Made by a program: the position numbers and the translations under genes
The notes under the pieces: generated by a model
Database searches by the model: none
What the model was told of the DNA's origin: nothing
The model's input: only the letters and a program-made list of their open reading frames with translations
Shown here: positions 44,557-54,158 of the stretch, in pieces
Position numbering within the stretch: position 1 is the first letter of the stretch
Layout: every line of letters starts with the position of its first letter
Assembly (NCBI GenBank): GCA_040219555.1
Contig: JAVJSF010000006.1
Location: forward strand, 225,251-289,250
Origin: JAVJSF01 sp040219555
GTDB taxonomy: Bacteria > Actinomycetota > Thermoleophilia > Miltoncostaeales > Miltoncostaeaceae
DNA: 64,000 bases
Direction: 5' to 3'

Positions 44557-45300
44557 TCAGCAGAAGAGCTGGACCGACCAGCCGGAGTCGATGGGCGCAC
44601 CGGCAGCGTTCAAGGTCTGCACGAAGACCCGCTCGTTGTTGATGGCGTCGACGGCGGTACGCACCGTGACCGCGGCCGGAAGGCCGGTGTCGACAGCGAG
44701 CGTCCCGCTCCATGAGCACGCGATGATGGGCGTGTTGAAGTCGGCGCGGTAGTTCCCCACGCCGACACGGACGATCTCGTAGTCCGGGGAGGACGTGCGC
44801 CCGACGGCGTTCGCGACGTTGGTGGTCTTCATGATCCACCGGAAGCGCTCGCTGGGCGCCAGCTTGGACCGCGTGACCGACGAGTCGCCGATCTTGTCCG
44901 TGGTCACCGCTCCGTCGCCCAGCTTGGCCGTGGTGACGCCACCGTCGACGAGCTTGGACGTGGCGATGGCCGCGTCGGCCACCTTGGGGGTGGTGATGGC
45001 CTCGTCGCGCAGGTCCTCGGTGCGCCAGCCCAGGGTCTTGGACGGGTCGCCGCTCTCGGGGCGCACCGGGTCCAGCAGGCCCAGCGACTCGTTGGAGCGG
45101 CGCACCGCCGCCGAGGAGATGCGCTGGTTGATGCGCAACTGACCCACGGTCAGCTGGATTCCGCCCGAGGCGCTCTGGGCCTGGGCGCGCTCGGTCAGGC
45201 CGTCGCCGGCCCACAGGGCGGCGGCGGCGAGGCCGGCGCCGACGGCGCCGGCGATGGCAAGACGGCGGCGCTCGGCTGCGGTGAGGGTGGTGCTGGACAT
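44557..45300 (-). CDS. Secreted modular repeat protein, paralogue B
   Basis: 247 aa with the same plan as paralogue A: signal peptide (RRRLAIAGAVGAGLAAAALW to about residue 41), QLRINQRISSAAVRRSNESL, and LLDPVRPESGDPSKTLGW. Then come five decapeptides (DEAITTPKV ... GDSSVTRSKL) and a homologous end domain (FRWIMKTTNVANAVGR ... IIACSW ... GWSVQLFC) ending in Cys. About 140 bp of its DNA around the shared motif are nearly identical to paralogue A. AAGGGAG precedes ATG 45300. TACGCT about 45 nt upstream may be the -10. Confidence 0.8.
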   Translation of the reverse strand: MSSTTLTAAERRRLAIAGAVGAGLAAAALWAGDGLTERAQAQSASGGIQLTVGQLRINQRISSAAVRRSNESLGLLDPVRPESGDPSKTLGWRTEDLRDEAITTPKVADAAIATSKLVDGGVTTAKLGDGAVTTDKIGDSSVTRSKLAPSERFRWIMKTTNVANAVGRTSSPDYEIVRVGVGNYRADFNTPIIACSWSGTLAVDTGLPAAVTVRTAVDAINNERVFVQTLNAAGAPIDSGWSVQLFC

Positions 45301-45462
45301 GGGGATCTCCCTTCGCTGGGTGGCGGGGTGAGGCATGCCGTACGAGCGTATGTCGGCCCCGGGGGCCGGGGCCATCCCCCGGGTGGCGCGTGACACACGG
45401 GTGCCGGCGCGCGCCTCCCCGGGTGCCGGAGCGGCATCGTCCCTGCACCCGGGGGAGGCGTC

Positions 45463-45565
45463 CTGGGCCTGGGCGCGTCCGGTCAGGCCGTCGCCCGGCC
45501 CACAGGGCCGCGCCGTCGATGGCAAGACGGCCGCACTCGCCGGCGGCGAGGGTGGTACTGGACAT
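45463..45565 (-). pseudogene. Truncated tandem duplicate of the 5' end of paralogue B
   Basis: From ATG 45565 the minus strand reads MSSTTLAAGECGRLAIDGA, like the start of paralogue B (MSSTTLTAAERRRLAIAGA). An internal deletion removes part of the signal peptide, and the frame is then lost. The leader (ribosome site, GGTGGCGGGGTGAGGCATGC and beyond, to about 45640) is also duplicated, 265 bp from the original. The region 45301-45720 therefore consists of this duplicate plus the malic enzyme promoter. Confidence 0.75.
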
Positions 45566-45668
45566 GGGGATCCCCCTTCGCCGGTGGCGGGGTGAGGCAT
45601 GCCGTCCGAGCGCATGTCGGCCCCGGAGGCCGGGGCCGTCCACCGGGTGGTCGACGGCACGCGGCGGG

Positions 45669-45674
45669 TATGCT
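45669..45674 (+). promoter_or_regulatory. -10 element (TATGCT) for the malic enzyme
   Basis: TATGCT lies 46 nt before TTG 45721; the same hexamer serves panC. No clear -35 element. Confidence 0.45.
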
Positions 45675-45720
45675 CAGGGGGTTTGCACCACGACCGCGTC
45701 CGTCCGCTCAAGGAGCACCG

Positions 45721-47130
<1,410 letters not shown>

Positions 47131-47159
47131 GGCGACGCCGGCGGGCGACCGCGCCCGGC

Positions 47160-47165
47160 TAGACT
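47160..47165 (+). promoter_or_regulatory. -10 element (TAGACT) of the tRNA-Leu gene
   Basis: TAGACT ends 12 nt before the tRNA 5' end, leaving a leader of only a few bases. Confidence 0.5.
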
Positions 47166-47177
47166 GACGGCCGCCCC

Positions 47178-47260
47178 GGGGATGTGGCGGAATCGGTATA
47201 CGCGACGGTCTCAAACACCGTTGGCCTCTGGCCTTGTGGGTTCGAGTCCCACCATCCCTA
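47178..47260 (+). tRNA. tRNA-Leu (anticodon CAA)
   Basis: 83 nt. The acceptor GGGGATG pairs with CATCCCT (a G-U pair at 1-72), and the discriminator is A. The D arm is GCG...CGC. Anticodon stem ACGGT/ACCGT holds CTCAAAC, giving CAA, which reads UUG. The long variable arm (TGGCCTCTGGCC) and T arm GTGGG-TTCGAGT-CCCAC fit a class II tRNA. CCA is not encoded. UUG codons are rare in this genome, but TTG is used as a start here. Confidence 0.92.
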
Positions 47261-47557
47261 CTGCGGGCCCCCCGCATGCCGGTGCTTTCTGACCGCCCGG
47301 CACGGTCCGGCTGCTCACCGCTCACGACCGCTCGACCGAGGCCGGCCCGCCCGAAGACCGAGACGGTGCGATCTGCAGGACCGGTCGCGCCAGACCCAGG
47401 GCGATGGCGCCGTGCTCGCGGCTCGCCATAGCCTCGACGCGCGCCCTGGCAGACGCCTCGGCGCCATCCAAGAAGCGGGGCGCCCGCGCGTGATCCGGCC
47501 CCCAGACAGCAGTTCCCCGCGTGCTTGCGCCTCCGCAGCCAGAATGGAGGAACCATC
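47261..47557 (+). other. Gap between tRNA-Leu and paralogue C
   Basis: GCGGG-CCCC-CCGC directly after the tRNA (about 47263-47275) may end its transcript. TAGCCT near 47428 could be a -10 box for paralogue C. No ORF of convincing composition was seen on either strand. Confidence 0.35.
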
Positions 47558-48289
47558 ATGCACGCGAATGGGGTGACCGAGCGCCGCAGGCCTCTCCGCA
47601 ACGCCATCCTCGCAGGCGCCGTCGGGATGGGACTGGCCGCCGGGACACTGTGGCTGGCGGGCGGGGGCGGCAGTCCCGCCGCCGCGCAGGGACCGTCGGC
47701 GGGCGGCGGGTTCACCCTCAGCATCCAGCAGTTGCGGATAAACCAGCGCATCTCGTCGGCCGCAGTGCGCCGCAGCAATGAGAGCCTCGGTCTGCTCGAC
47801 CCGATCCGCCCGATCGAGGGCCTGCCCGACAAGGTGCTGGGCTGGGGCACGACCAGCCTGCTCGACGGTGCGGTGACCGGGCCGAAGATCGGGGACGGCG
47901 CGGTCGGGACGGACAAGATCGGCGACGGTTCGGTCACGGGCCCGAAGATCGCCGACGGAGCGGTGACCGAGCCGAAGCTGGCTTCCGGGGTGAGCGAGCG
48001 CCTCGCCCTGTGGGCGGTCGTCGCGGCCGACGGCTCGCTGGCGCGCAACCGTGGCGCCACGGCGTCGTCGATCATCGCGGGGCCATCGTTCTATCGCGTC
48101 GACTTCAACCGGCCGGTCCGCACCTGCTCCTTCGGCGCCACGCTGGGCAGCACCGGACAAATCTACGTCGGCCCCGGGGAGGTCTCGGTGTTCGGACACC
48201 CGGTCGAGCCAGCGGCGGTCGTGGTGGTCACGCACAACAGTGCCGGTGGCCTCCTTGCGCGGCCTTTCCACCTCACGGTGAACTGCTGA
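47558..48289 (+). CDS. Secreted modular repeat protein, paralogue C
   Basis: 243 aa on the opposite strand to A and B. Signal peptide (RRRPLRNAILAGAVGMGLAA, cleavage near AAAQ), FTLSIQQLRINQRISSAAVR, LLDPIRPIEGLPDKVLGW, and four decapeptides (DGAVTGPKI, GDGAVGTDKI, GDGSVTGPKI, ADGAVTEPKL). The end domain is FYRVDFNRPVRTCSFGATLG ... NSAGGLLARPFHLTVNC, again with one internal and one terminal Cys. This end domain type recurs in actinobacterial exported proteins as I recall it. TGGAGG precedes ATG 47558. Function unknown. Confidence 0.8.
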   Translation: MHANGVTERRRPLRNAILAGAVGMGLAAGTLWLAGGGGSPAAAQGPSAGGGFTLSIQQLRINQRISSAAVRRSNESLGLLDPIRPIEGLPDKVLGWGTTSLLDGAVTGPKIGDGAVGTDKIGDGSVTGPKIADGAVTEPKLASGVSERLALWAVVAADGSLARNRGATASSIIAGPSFYRVDFNRPVRTCSFGATLGSTGQIYVGPGEVSVFGHPVEPAAVVVVTHNSAGGLLARPFHLTVNC

Positions 48290-48304
48290 ACGACTCGACC
48301 GGCG

Positions 48305-48351
48305 GGCGGCGCCTCTTGACTGCACACCGTCAGCGGAACGGAGGCGCCGCC
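48305..48351. terminator. Long-loop terminator between paralogue C and marR
   Basis: GGCGGCGCCTC (48305-48315) pairs with GAGGCGCCGCC (48341-48351) over a 25-nt loop, between two convergent genes. Confidence 0.5.
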
Positions 48352-48370
48352 GGCAAGCCCCGGCGCACAG

Positions 48371-48910
48371 TCAGCCTGCCGGCACGCCCGCGCTGTCGCC
48401 GATCGCCGGCGTGCGGGCGCCCCGCAGGGCCGCCAGCAACTCCGCCAGGTCCCGCCGTTCGTCCTCGCTCATCCCGCCGATGGGGCCGAAGCCGGCGTCG
48501 GCCAGCGCCGACACGCCCTCCCCCACCTTGGCGGCGCCCGCGGGCGTGAGGTGCACGATGCTCACCCGGCGATCGGCCGGGTCGGCCAGTCGCTCGATCC
48601 AGCCGGCGCCCACCAGGCGGTCCACCAGGTAGGTCGCGCTCGATCCGTGCACCAGCAGCAGGTCGCGCAGGCGCATGATCGGCAACCGCTCCTCGCGGGT
48701 GAACGACAGCAGCAGCAGGACCTCGAAGCGGGACAGCGTGAGGTCCACGGCCCGGAGGACCCGCTCGATCTCGCGCACCAGCAGGGAGTAGCTGCGCAGC
48801 ATCGACACCAGGATGGCGAAACCCGACTCGTCGGGGTGGCCCGCCCCCACCCACTGCCGGCGGGCCTTCTCCACCGGGTCGTCGGAGGCGGGATGCGCGG
48901 GCGTGGCCAT
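48371..48910 (-). CDS. MarR-family transcriptional regulator
   Basis: 179 aa. REIERVLRAVDLTLSRFEVL, SFTREERLPIMRLRDLLLVH, SSATYLVDRLVGAGWIERL (recognition helix) and ADPADRRVSIVHLTPAGAAK (wing) are the MarR fold. ATG 48910 lies 6 nt after TATCCT, so it is leaderless and preferred over ATG 48946. It is divergent to the acyl-CoA dehydrogenase, with about 100 nt between starts, so it probably controls that gene. Confidence 0.88.
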   Translation of the reverse strand: MATPAHPASDDPVEKARRQWVGAGHPDESGFAILVSMLRSYSLLVREIERVLRAVDLTLSRFEVLLLLSFTREERLPIMRLRDLLLVHGSSATYLVDRLVGAGWIERLADPADRRVSIVHLTPAGAAKVGEGVSALADAGFGPIGGMSEDERRDLAELLAALRGARTPAIGDSAGVPAG

Positions 48911-48916
48911 GCGCGC

Positions 48917-48922
48917 AGGATA
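48917..48922 (-). promoter_or_regulatory. -10 element (TATCCT) of the leaderless marR gene
   Basis: TATCCT, then GCGCGC, then ATG 48910. The nearby AT-rich stretch 48932-48970 (ATCCGAATATCGCATAGGGAT) may hold operator sites for MarR and the divergent promoter. Confidence 0.5.
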
Positions 48923-49010
48923 GTCCGCCCACGAATAGATTGACATCCGAATATCGCATAGGGATACTCGCGCCGTAGCCCGTCCGCGCTCGCCACCCCA
49001 CGGAGTCGCC

Positions 49011-50156
49011 ATGCCCATCGAGCTGTCCGGCACGCACCGCGAGGTCCAGGAGCTGACGCGGGAGTTCGTCGCCGCCGAGATCACCCCCCACAGCGCGGGG
49101 TGGAACGCCGAGCACCACGTCCCCGTCGATGTCCTGCGACGGATGGGCGACCTGGGCCTGCTGGGGGTGACCATCCCCGAGGAGTACGGCGGGCCCGGCC
49201 TCGACGCCACCGCCCTCGCGCTGGTGGTGGAGGAGGTGGCCGTCGGCGACGCGGGGATGTCGATCGCGATCGCCGTCCAGAACGGCCTGGTGGCCTCCCC
49301 CATCGCGCGCACCGGCGACGAGACCCAGAAGCGGCGCTGGCTCCCCGGCATCGCCACCGGGGAGGTCTTCGGCTGCTACGCCCTCACCGAGCCCGATGTG
49401 GGCTCGGACGCCGCGAACCTGCGCACCCGCGCCGAACGCACCGACCACGGCTGGCGGATCTCTGGGGCCAAGCAGTGGATCAGCAACGGCGGCTTCGCCG
49501 ACCTGTTCCTGATCTTCGCGCGGACGGGCGGACCCGGCGGAGCGGGCATCAGCGCGCTCCTCTCCACCCGGGGGCCCGGTCTGACGGTGGGCCGCGAGAT
49601 CCCGAAGATGGGGCTGCACAGCTCGTCCACGGTCGAGCTGTCGTTCGACGGGCTGGACGTCCCCGAGGACGCCCTGCTGGGCGCGGAGGGGACCGGCCTG
49701 CGCACCGCGCTGGCGACCCTGGACGGCGGGCGCATCTCGGTGGCGGCCCAGGCGTGCGGCATCGCCCGCGCAGCACTGGACGTGGCGGTGCAGTACGCCG
49801 GCGAGCGCCAGGCCTTCGGCGGCCCGATCGCGCGCTTCCAGGGGGTGCAGTTCCCCATCGCGGACATCGCCGCCGAGATCGACGCGGCGCGCCTGCTTAC
49901 CCTTCACGCGGCCGGACTGCGCGATGCCGGCCGGCCCCACAGCCCGGAGGGCGCGAAGGCCAAACTGTTCGCGTCGGCGGTGGCCGTGCGGGCCGCGGAC
50001 GTGGCGGTGCAGACCCTCGGGGGCTACGGCTACTCGGCGGAGTACCCCGCCGAGCGCCTCTACCGCGACGCCAAGATCACCGAACTCTACGAGGGCACCA
50101 GCCAGATCCAGCGGCTGGTGATCGCGCGCTCACTGCTGGGCGACGCGGCCCGCTGA
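49011..50156 (+). CDS. Acyl-CoA dehydrogenase
   Basis: FAD enzyme of fatty-acid or branched-chain oxidation, 381 aa. CYALTEPDVGSDAANLRT (FAD signature), GAKQWISNGGFADLFLIF, AVQYAGERQAFGGPIARFQG and the catalytic Glu in ITELYEGTSQIQRLVIAR are present. GGAG precedes ATG 49011. The exact chain-length class cannot be told; the sequence is closest to short/branched-chain types. Divergent to marR. Confidence 0.92.
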   Translation: MPIELSGTHREVQELTREFVAAEITPHSAGWNAEHHVPVDVLRRMGDLGLLGVTIPEEYGGPGLDATALALVVEEVAVGDAGMSIAIAVQNGLVASPIARTGDETQKRRWLPGIATGEVFGCYALTEPDVGSDAANLRTRAERTDHGWRISGAKQWISNGGFADLFLIFARTGGPGGAGISALLSTRGPGLTVGREIPKMGLHSSSTVELSFDGLDVPEDALLGAEGTGLRTALATLDGGRISVAAQACGIARAALDVAVQYAGERQAFGGPIARFQGVQFPIADIAAEIDAARLLTLHAAGLRDAGRPHSPEGAKAKLFASAVAVRAADVAVQTLGGYGYSAEYPAERLYRDAKITELYEGTSQIQRLVIARSLLGDAAR

Positions 50157-50172
50157 ACGCGGGGTGACACCC

Positions 50173-50208
50173 GCGATGGGCGCCCGGAGATGACCGGGCG
50201 CCCATCGC
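50173..50208. terminator. Perfect 15-bp bidirectional terminator
   Basis: GCGATGGGCGCCCGG (50173-50187) pairs with CCGGGCGCCCATCGC (50194-50208) around AGATGA between the convergent acyl-CoA dehydrogenase and collagen-like genes. It is the strongest hairpin outside the repeats. Confidence 0.72.
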
Positions 50209-50214
50209 CGTGGA

Positions 50215-51126
50215 CTACGCGGGGGTGATCGGCGTCCAGGTGAACCGCTCGTCGCTCTCGCCGCCGAAGGGCAGGCGCACCTCGATGAGGCTGGCGCCGC
50301 TGAGCTCGACGGTCTGCGTGGCCGGCGTGGCGACGGTGCCACCGCTGATGCAGACGAAGTCCCAGCGCCCGTCGGGCAGGTCGGGGTTGGGGTTGGGCCC
50401 CGCGATCGTCGGCGCCGAGCCGTCGACCCGGTACTCGAAGCACGAGACGAAGCCGCGCCGCGTGGTGAACGTCAGCGTCGTGGTCCCGGCGACCGTGTCG
50501 GCACCGAAGAACGCCGCGTCGCCGGCCTCGTTGTCGGCGTTGGTCGACGGCAGCACGGCGTCCGCGTCATAGCAGTCGAACGAGCCGGTGCCCGGCGCGG
50601 CCGGGTAGCACTCGTTGCCGGCGAAGCGGAAGCTGTTGACCGGCTGGCCGGGGGCACCCATCGCCCCGGTCGGGCCGACCGGACCGGTCTCACCGGCGGG
50701 GCCGGCGGGGCCGGTCTCACCTGCGGGGCCGGTGGGTCCGGTGTCACCTGCGGGGCCGGCGGGGCCGGTCTCGCCATCCGCGCCGGCGGGGCCGGTGGGG
50801 CCGGTCTCACCGACGGGGCCGGTGGCGCCATCGACGCCGGCGGCGCCGGGCGCACCGGCGACCTGGGCCGTCGGCTGCTGACCGGCCTGCTGGAGTGCGG
50901 CGACGATCGGCTGGAGCGCGTCCAGGCGCGTCAGGGCCTCGTTGGAGCGGCGTACGGCGGCCTGCGAGATGCGCTGGTTGATGCGCAGCTGCTGGGCGGT
51001 GAGCTGGATGCCGCCGCCGGCCGTCGTCTGCGCACCGGCGGTGGGCGTCTCGAGCGCCCCTGCGCCGGCCAGGATGGCGGCGACCGCGACCGCGCTCGCC
51101 GCGCCGGTGATGATCTGTGTCCTCAT
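50215..51126 (-). CDS. Secreted collagen-like protein, paralogue D
   Basis: 303 aa. Signal peptide (IITGAASAVAVAAILAGAGA), then QLRINQRISQAAVRRSNEAL as in paralogues A-C. A short linker (about 65-90) leads to about 24 uninterrupted GXY triplets (about 91-162), mostly GPA, GET and GPT. The end domain of about 135 residues contains four Cys and NECYPAAPGTGSFDCYDADA. Unlike A-C it does not end in Cys. Triple-helix trimerisation is expected from the GXY run. TAGGTT about 45 nt upstream and GAGGAGCAGG before ATG 51126 support the start. Confidence 0.82.
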   Translation of the reverse strand: MRTQIITGAASAVAVAAILAGAGALETPTAGAQTTAGGGIQLTAQQLRINQRISQAAVRRSNEALTRLDALQPIVAALQQAGQQPTAQVAGAPGAAGVDGATGPVGETGPTGPAGADGETGPAGPAGDTGPTGPAGETGPAGPAGETGPVGPTGAMGAPGQPVNSFRFAGNECYPAAPGTGSFDCYDADAVLPSTNADNEAGDAAFFGADTVAGTTTLTFTTRRGFVSCFEYRVDGSAPTIAGPNPNPDLPDGRWDFVCISGGTVATPATQTVELSGASLIEVRLPFGGESDERFTWTPITPA

Positions 51127-51253
51127 GGACCTGCTCCTCGTGTCGATCGTTGCCCGTCATGGCCAACCTAAGTGCCGGGGAGGAGGTTCCACGGGCTACT
51201 TCAGACGCTGGGTTCCGTGAGCACTCTCATGCGTATGTGGGTACTCATCGCGC

Positions 51254-53347
51254 TCACGTCTCATTGCTATCGGCGGTCGGGTGATATAGGCGTGAGAGAC
51301 GCGACGGCCACCACACGCGCGGGCCGATGTCGGCCACCAGGGCGGGCACGATCAGCGACCTCACGATCAGCGTGTCCAGCAGCACGCCGAAGCTGACCAG
51401 GAAGCCCACCTGGAACAGCGCCCAGAGGGGCAGCACGCCCAGCACCGCGAAGGTCCCCGCCAGGACCACGCCGGCCGACGTGATGACCCCGCCGGTCACC
51501 GCCAGGGCCCGCAGCACGCCCTCGCGCGTGCCGTGCGCCGCGGTCTCCTCCCGTGCCCGCGCCATCAGGAAGATGTTGTAGTCGACGCCCAGAGCCACGA
51601 GGAACACGAACCCGAACAGCGCCAGCGTCGGATCCTGTCCGGGGCTCCCGAACACGGTGTTGAACAGAAGCACGCTGAGGCCGAAGGCCGCGAGATAGGA
51701 AACGATCACCGTGCCCACCAGCAGCAGCGGGGCCACGACGGCGCGCAGGAGCGCGGCCAGGATCACCAGCACCACGACCAGGATGATCGGGGGCAGCAGC
51801 AGCGAGTCGCGGGTGGCGGCCTCGCGCACGTCGGCCTCCTCGGCGGTGCGCCCGCCCACCAGCACCCCCTCGCCTCCGGCGTCCTTCACCGCGTCGCGCA
51901 ACGGCTCGATGACCGCGTAGGCCTCCTCGCCGAACGGCTCGGTGGTGAGAGTGACCGCGAAGCGGCTGCCCGGAGGACCGGCCTCCGCCTCCCCCACCGA
52001 CGCCACGCCGTCCACGGCGCCGGCGGCCGTCCGCACGTCATCCATCGGCGCGCCCTCCGGCACGATCACCGTGGTGGGGGCCGAGGTCCCCGCGGGGAAG
52101 GCGGCGGCTAGCAGCGCCTGGCCCTCCACGGCCTCCACCGTGCCGCGGAAGCCGTTCGAACCGGTGAGCCCCTCGTCGTAGGCCAGGGCCCCGGAGGCCA
52201 TGGCGACCAGCGCGAGCCCGGCGACCACCCATACCCGCCGCGGCCGCGCGGCGACCGTATCCCCGATGCGCCGCCACGCGCCCCGGACGGCCCGATCGGT
52301 GCCGGCGGCGGTGTAGCGCGGGACGAACGGCCAGAAGATGCCGCGCCCCACCAGCAGCAGCATCGCCGGAAGCGCGGTGAGCATCGACAGCGCCGCGACG
52401 CCCACGCCGATCGCCGCCACCGGCCCCAGCCCGGCCGTGCCGTTGACCTCGGCGAGCGTCAGCACCAGCAGGCCGGCGATCACGGTGCCCGCGCTGGCCA
52501 GGATGGCCGGGCCGGCCTGCGCGAGGGCGATGCGCATCGCCTCGCGGGTGCCCGCGCGCCGCTGCAGTTCCTCGCGGTAGCGGGCCACCAGCAGGAGCGC
52601 ATAGTCGGTGCCCGCCCCGAACACCAGCACCAGGGCGATGCCCTGGGTCTGGCCGTTGATCACGACCCCGTTGCTTCCCAGCAGGTAACCGATGGCGCGC
52701 ACGGTCAACTCGGCGAAGGCCACCGAGACGATCGGCAGCAACCAGAAGATCGGCGACCGGTAGATCAGAAGAAGCAGGACGATCACCAGCGCGCCCGTCG
52801 CCAGCAACAGCGTGGTGTTGATGTCGCCGAACACCTCCACGGCGTCGGCGCTGAACCCGGCGCCCCCGGTGACCTTCACGTCCAGCCCGGCCGGCGCCGC
52901 CCGGGCGGCGCGTTCGCGGATGTCGTCCACGGCCTCGATGAGCCCGTCGGTGTCGCCGCTCACCTCCAGGGGGATGGCGAACAGGGCCGCGGTGCCGGTG
53001 GGTGCGAGGGCCACCTCGCCCACCGCCAGAGCGTTCTCGGGAGGACTGGCCGCCAGGTCGTCGCGCAGCGCCGCGAGCGCGGAGCGGTCGGCCTCGCTCA
53101 GCCCCCCGGCGCGGGCGGCCACGACCACGGCGGGGGTCACATCGCCCCCGGGGAACTCCTCGGCCAACTCGGCCACCCGCACCGCCTCCGAGCCGCCCGG
53201 CAGGAAGCTGGTGGGCTCGTTGGTGATCACGCTCTCGAACTTGGCGCCCAGCGGCGCGCCGCCGCCGACGATCGCGAGCCACGCCCCCAGGACCACGAGC
53301 GTGGCGAGCAGGGAGCGGGCCGGGAAGGTGAGGAGACGCTGGATCAT
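51254..53347 (-). CDS. MMPL/RND-family membrane transporter
   Basis: 697 aa, 12 predicted TM helices in two halves, each opening with a TM helix and a large extracytoplasmic loop. TM clusters follow VFGAGTDYALLLVARYREEL and FLVALGVDYNIFLMARAREE; the D-Y pairs in these are the proton-relay residues of MmpL proteins. Typical substrates are lipids or hydrophobic drugs; no lipid-synthesis genes are adjacent. The start is ATG 53347. TAGACA on the minus strand about 40 nt upstream may be the promoter. Confidence 0.88.
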   Translation of the reverse strand: MIQRLLTFPARSLLATLVVLGAWLAIVGGGAPLGAKFESVITNEPTSFLPGGSEAVRVAELAEEFPGGDVTPAVVVAARAGGLSEADRSALAALRDDLAASPPENALAVGEVALAPTGTAALFAIPLEVSGDTDGLIEAVDDIRERAARAAPAGLDVKVTGGAGFSADAVEVFGDINTTLLLATGALVIVLLLLIYRSPIFWLLPIVSVAFAELTVRAIGYLLGSNGVVINGQTQGIALVLVFGAGTDYALLLVARYREELQRRAGTREAMRIALAQAGPAILASAGTVIAGLLVLTLAEVNGTAGLGPVAAIGVGVAALSMLTALPAMLLLVGRGIFWPFVPRYTAAGTDRAVRGAWRRIGDTVAARPRRVWVVAGLALVAMASGALAYDEGLTGSNGFRGTVEAVEGQALLAAAFPAGTSAPTTVIVPEGAPMDDVRTAAGAVDGVASVGEAEAGPPGSRFAVTLTTEPFGEEAYAVIEPLRDAVKDAGGEGVLVGGRTAEEADVREAATRDSLLLPPIILVVVLVILAALLRAVVAPLLLVGTVIVSYLAAFGLSVLLFNTVFGSPGQDPTLALFGFVFLVALGVDYNIFLMARAREETAAHGTREGVLRALAVTGGVITSAGVVLAGTFAVLGVLPLWALFQVGFLVSFGVLLDTLIVRSLIVPALVADIGPRVWWPSRLSRLYHPTADSNET

Positions 53348-53457
53348 GATGGTGGGGCGCCGGCCCCCCTGAGTCGGCGCCCGGGATGTCTACGGGCCGG
53401 CCAGTGCGGCCGGTTGTCGGGCCGGTCCACTCCGGTGCGCCATACGGTCCGCGCTCG

Positions 53458-54114
53458 ATGCCCCGCACCGCCACGATCGCCGTCGTCCTGGGGACCGCCG
53501 CCGCCGTGCTCGCCGCACGGCGCGCCGACGCGTGGCAACGGGACCACGGCGCCCTCCCCGCCGAGCGGATCGCCACGCTGCCCGGTGACGAGTTGCTGCC
53601 GGCGGCACACGAGGTGACCACCCGTGCGACCGGAATCGCGGCGCCGCCCGGGCGCGTGTGGCCCTGGGTGGCCCAGCTCGGCCAGGACCGGGGCGGGTTC
53701 TATTCGCTGACCTGGATCGAGAACGCCCTGGGCGCTCAGATCCGCAACGCCGACCGCATCCACCCGGAGTGGCAGGAGCGCGCCGTGGGCGACCGGGTCC
53801 GCGGCGACCCGCAGCGCGTGGCGTGGGAGGTCGTGCACTGGGACCCGCCCCGCGCGCTGGTGCTGCGCGGGGCGGGTCCCTCGGCGCCGGCGCGCGAGGG
53901 TGTTGCGGCCGGCCCGTTCGACTTCGTCTGGGCGATCGTCGTGGAGCCGGACGGCGCCGGGGGCAGCCGGCTGGTGGCGCGCGAGCGGTTCGCCCACGAC
54001 GGCACCGCCCTCGGCCGGGCGGTGGTCGCCGCCCTGGCGCGCGGCAGCTGGCCCATGACCCGGGCGATGCTGCGCGGCATCCGCCGGCGCGCCGAGGGCG
54101 CCGGCGGGGACTGA
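53458..54114 (+). CDS. SRPBCC (START-like) family protein with N-terminal membrane segment
   Basis: 218 aa. The first 20 residues are hydrophobic (TATIAVVLGTAAAVLAARRA) and act as an anchor or signal. Then comes the START-like fold: VTTRATGIAAPPGRVWPWVA, QDRGGFYSLTWIENALGAQI, WQERAVGDRVRGD, FVWAIVVEPDGAGGSRLVAR. Members bind hydrophobic ligands; ligand unknown. ATG 53458 lies 9 nt after TACGGT, so it may be nearly leaderless. It is divergent to the MMPL gene. Confidence 0.75.
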   Translation: MPRTATIAVVLGTAAAVLAARRADAWQRDHGALPAERIATLPGDELLPAAHEVTTRATGIAAPPGRVWPWVAQLGQDRGGFYSLTWIENALGAQIRNADRIHPEWQERAVGDRVRGDPQRVAWEVVHWDPPRALVLRGAGPSAPAREGVAAGPFDFVWAIVVEPDGAGGSRLVARERFAHDGTALGRAVVAALARGSWPMTRAMLRGIRRRAEGAGGD

Positions 54115-54158
54115 CGCGGACGGCCCCGGGGCCCGGGAGCGCACGGACCCGCCCCGGG

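Noticed and set aside
47184..47576. ORF starting MAESVYATVSNTVG
   Set aside because: It is a translation of the tRNA-Leu gene, a well-known false call.
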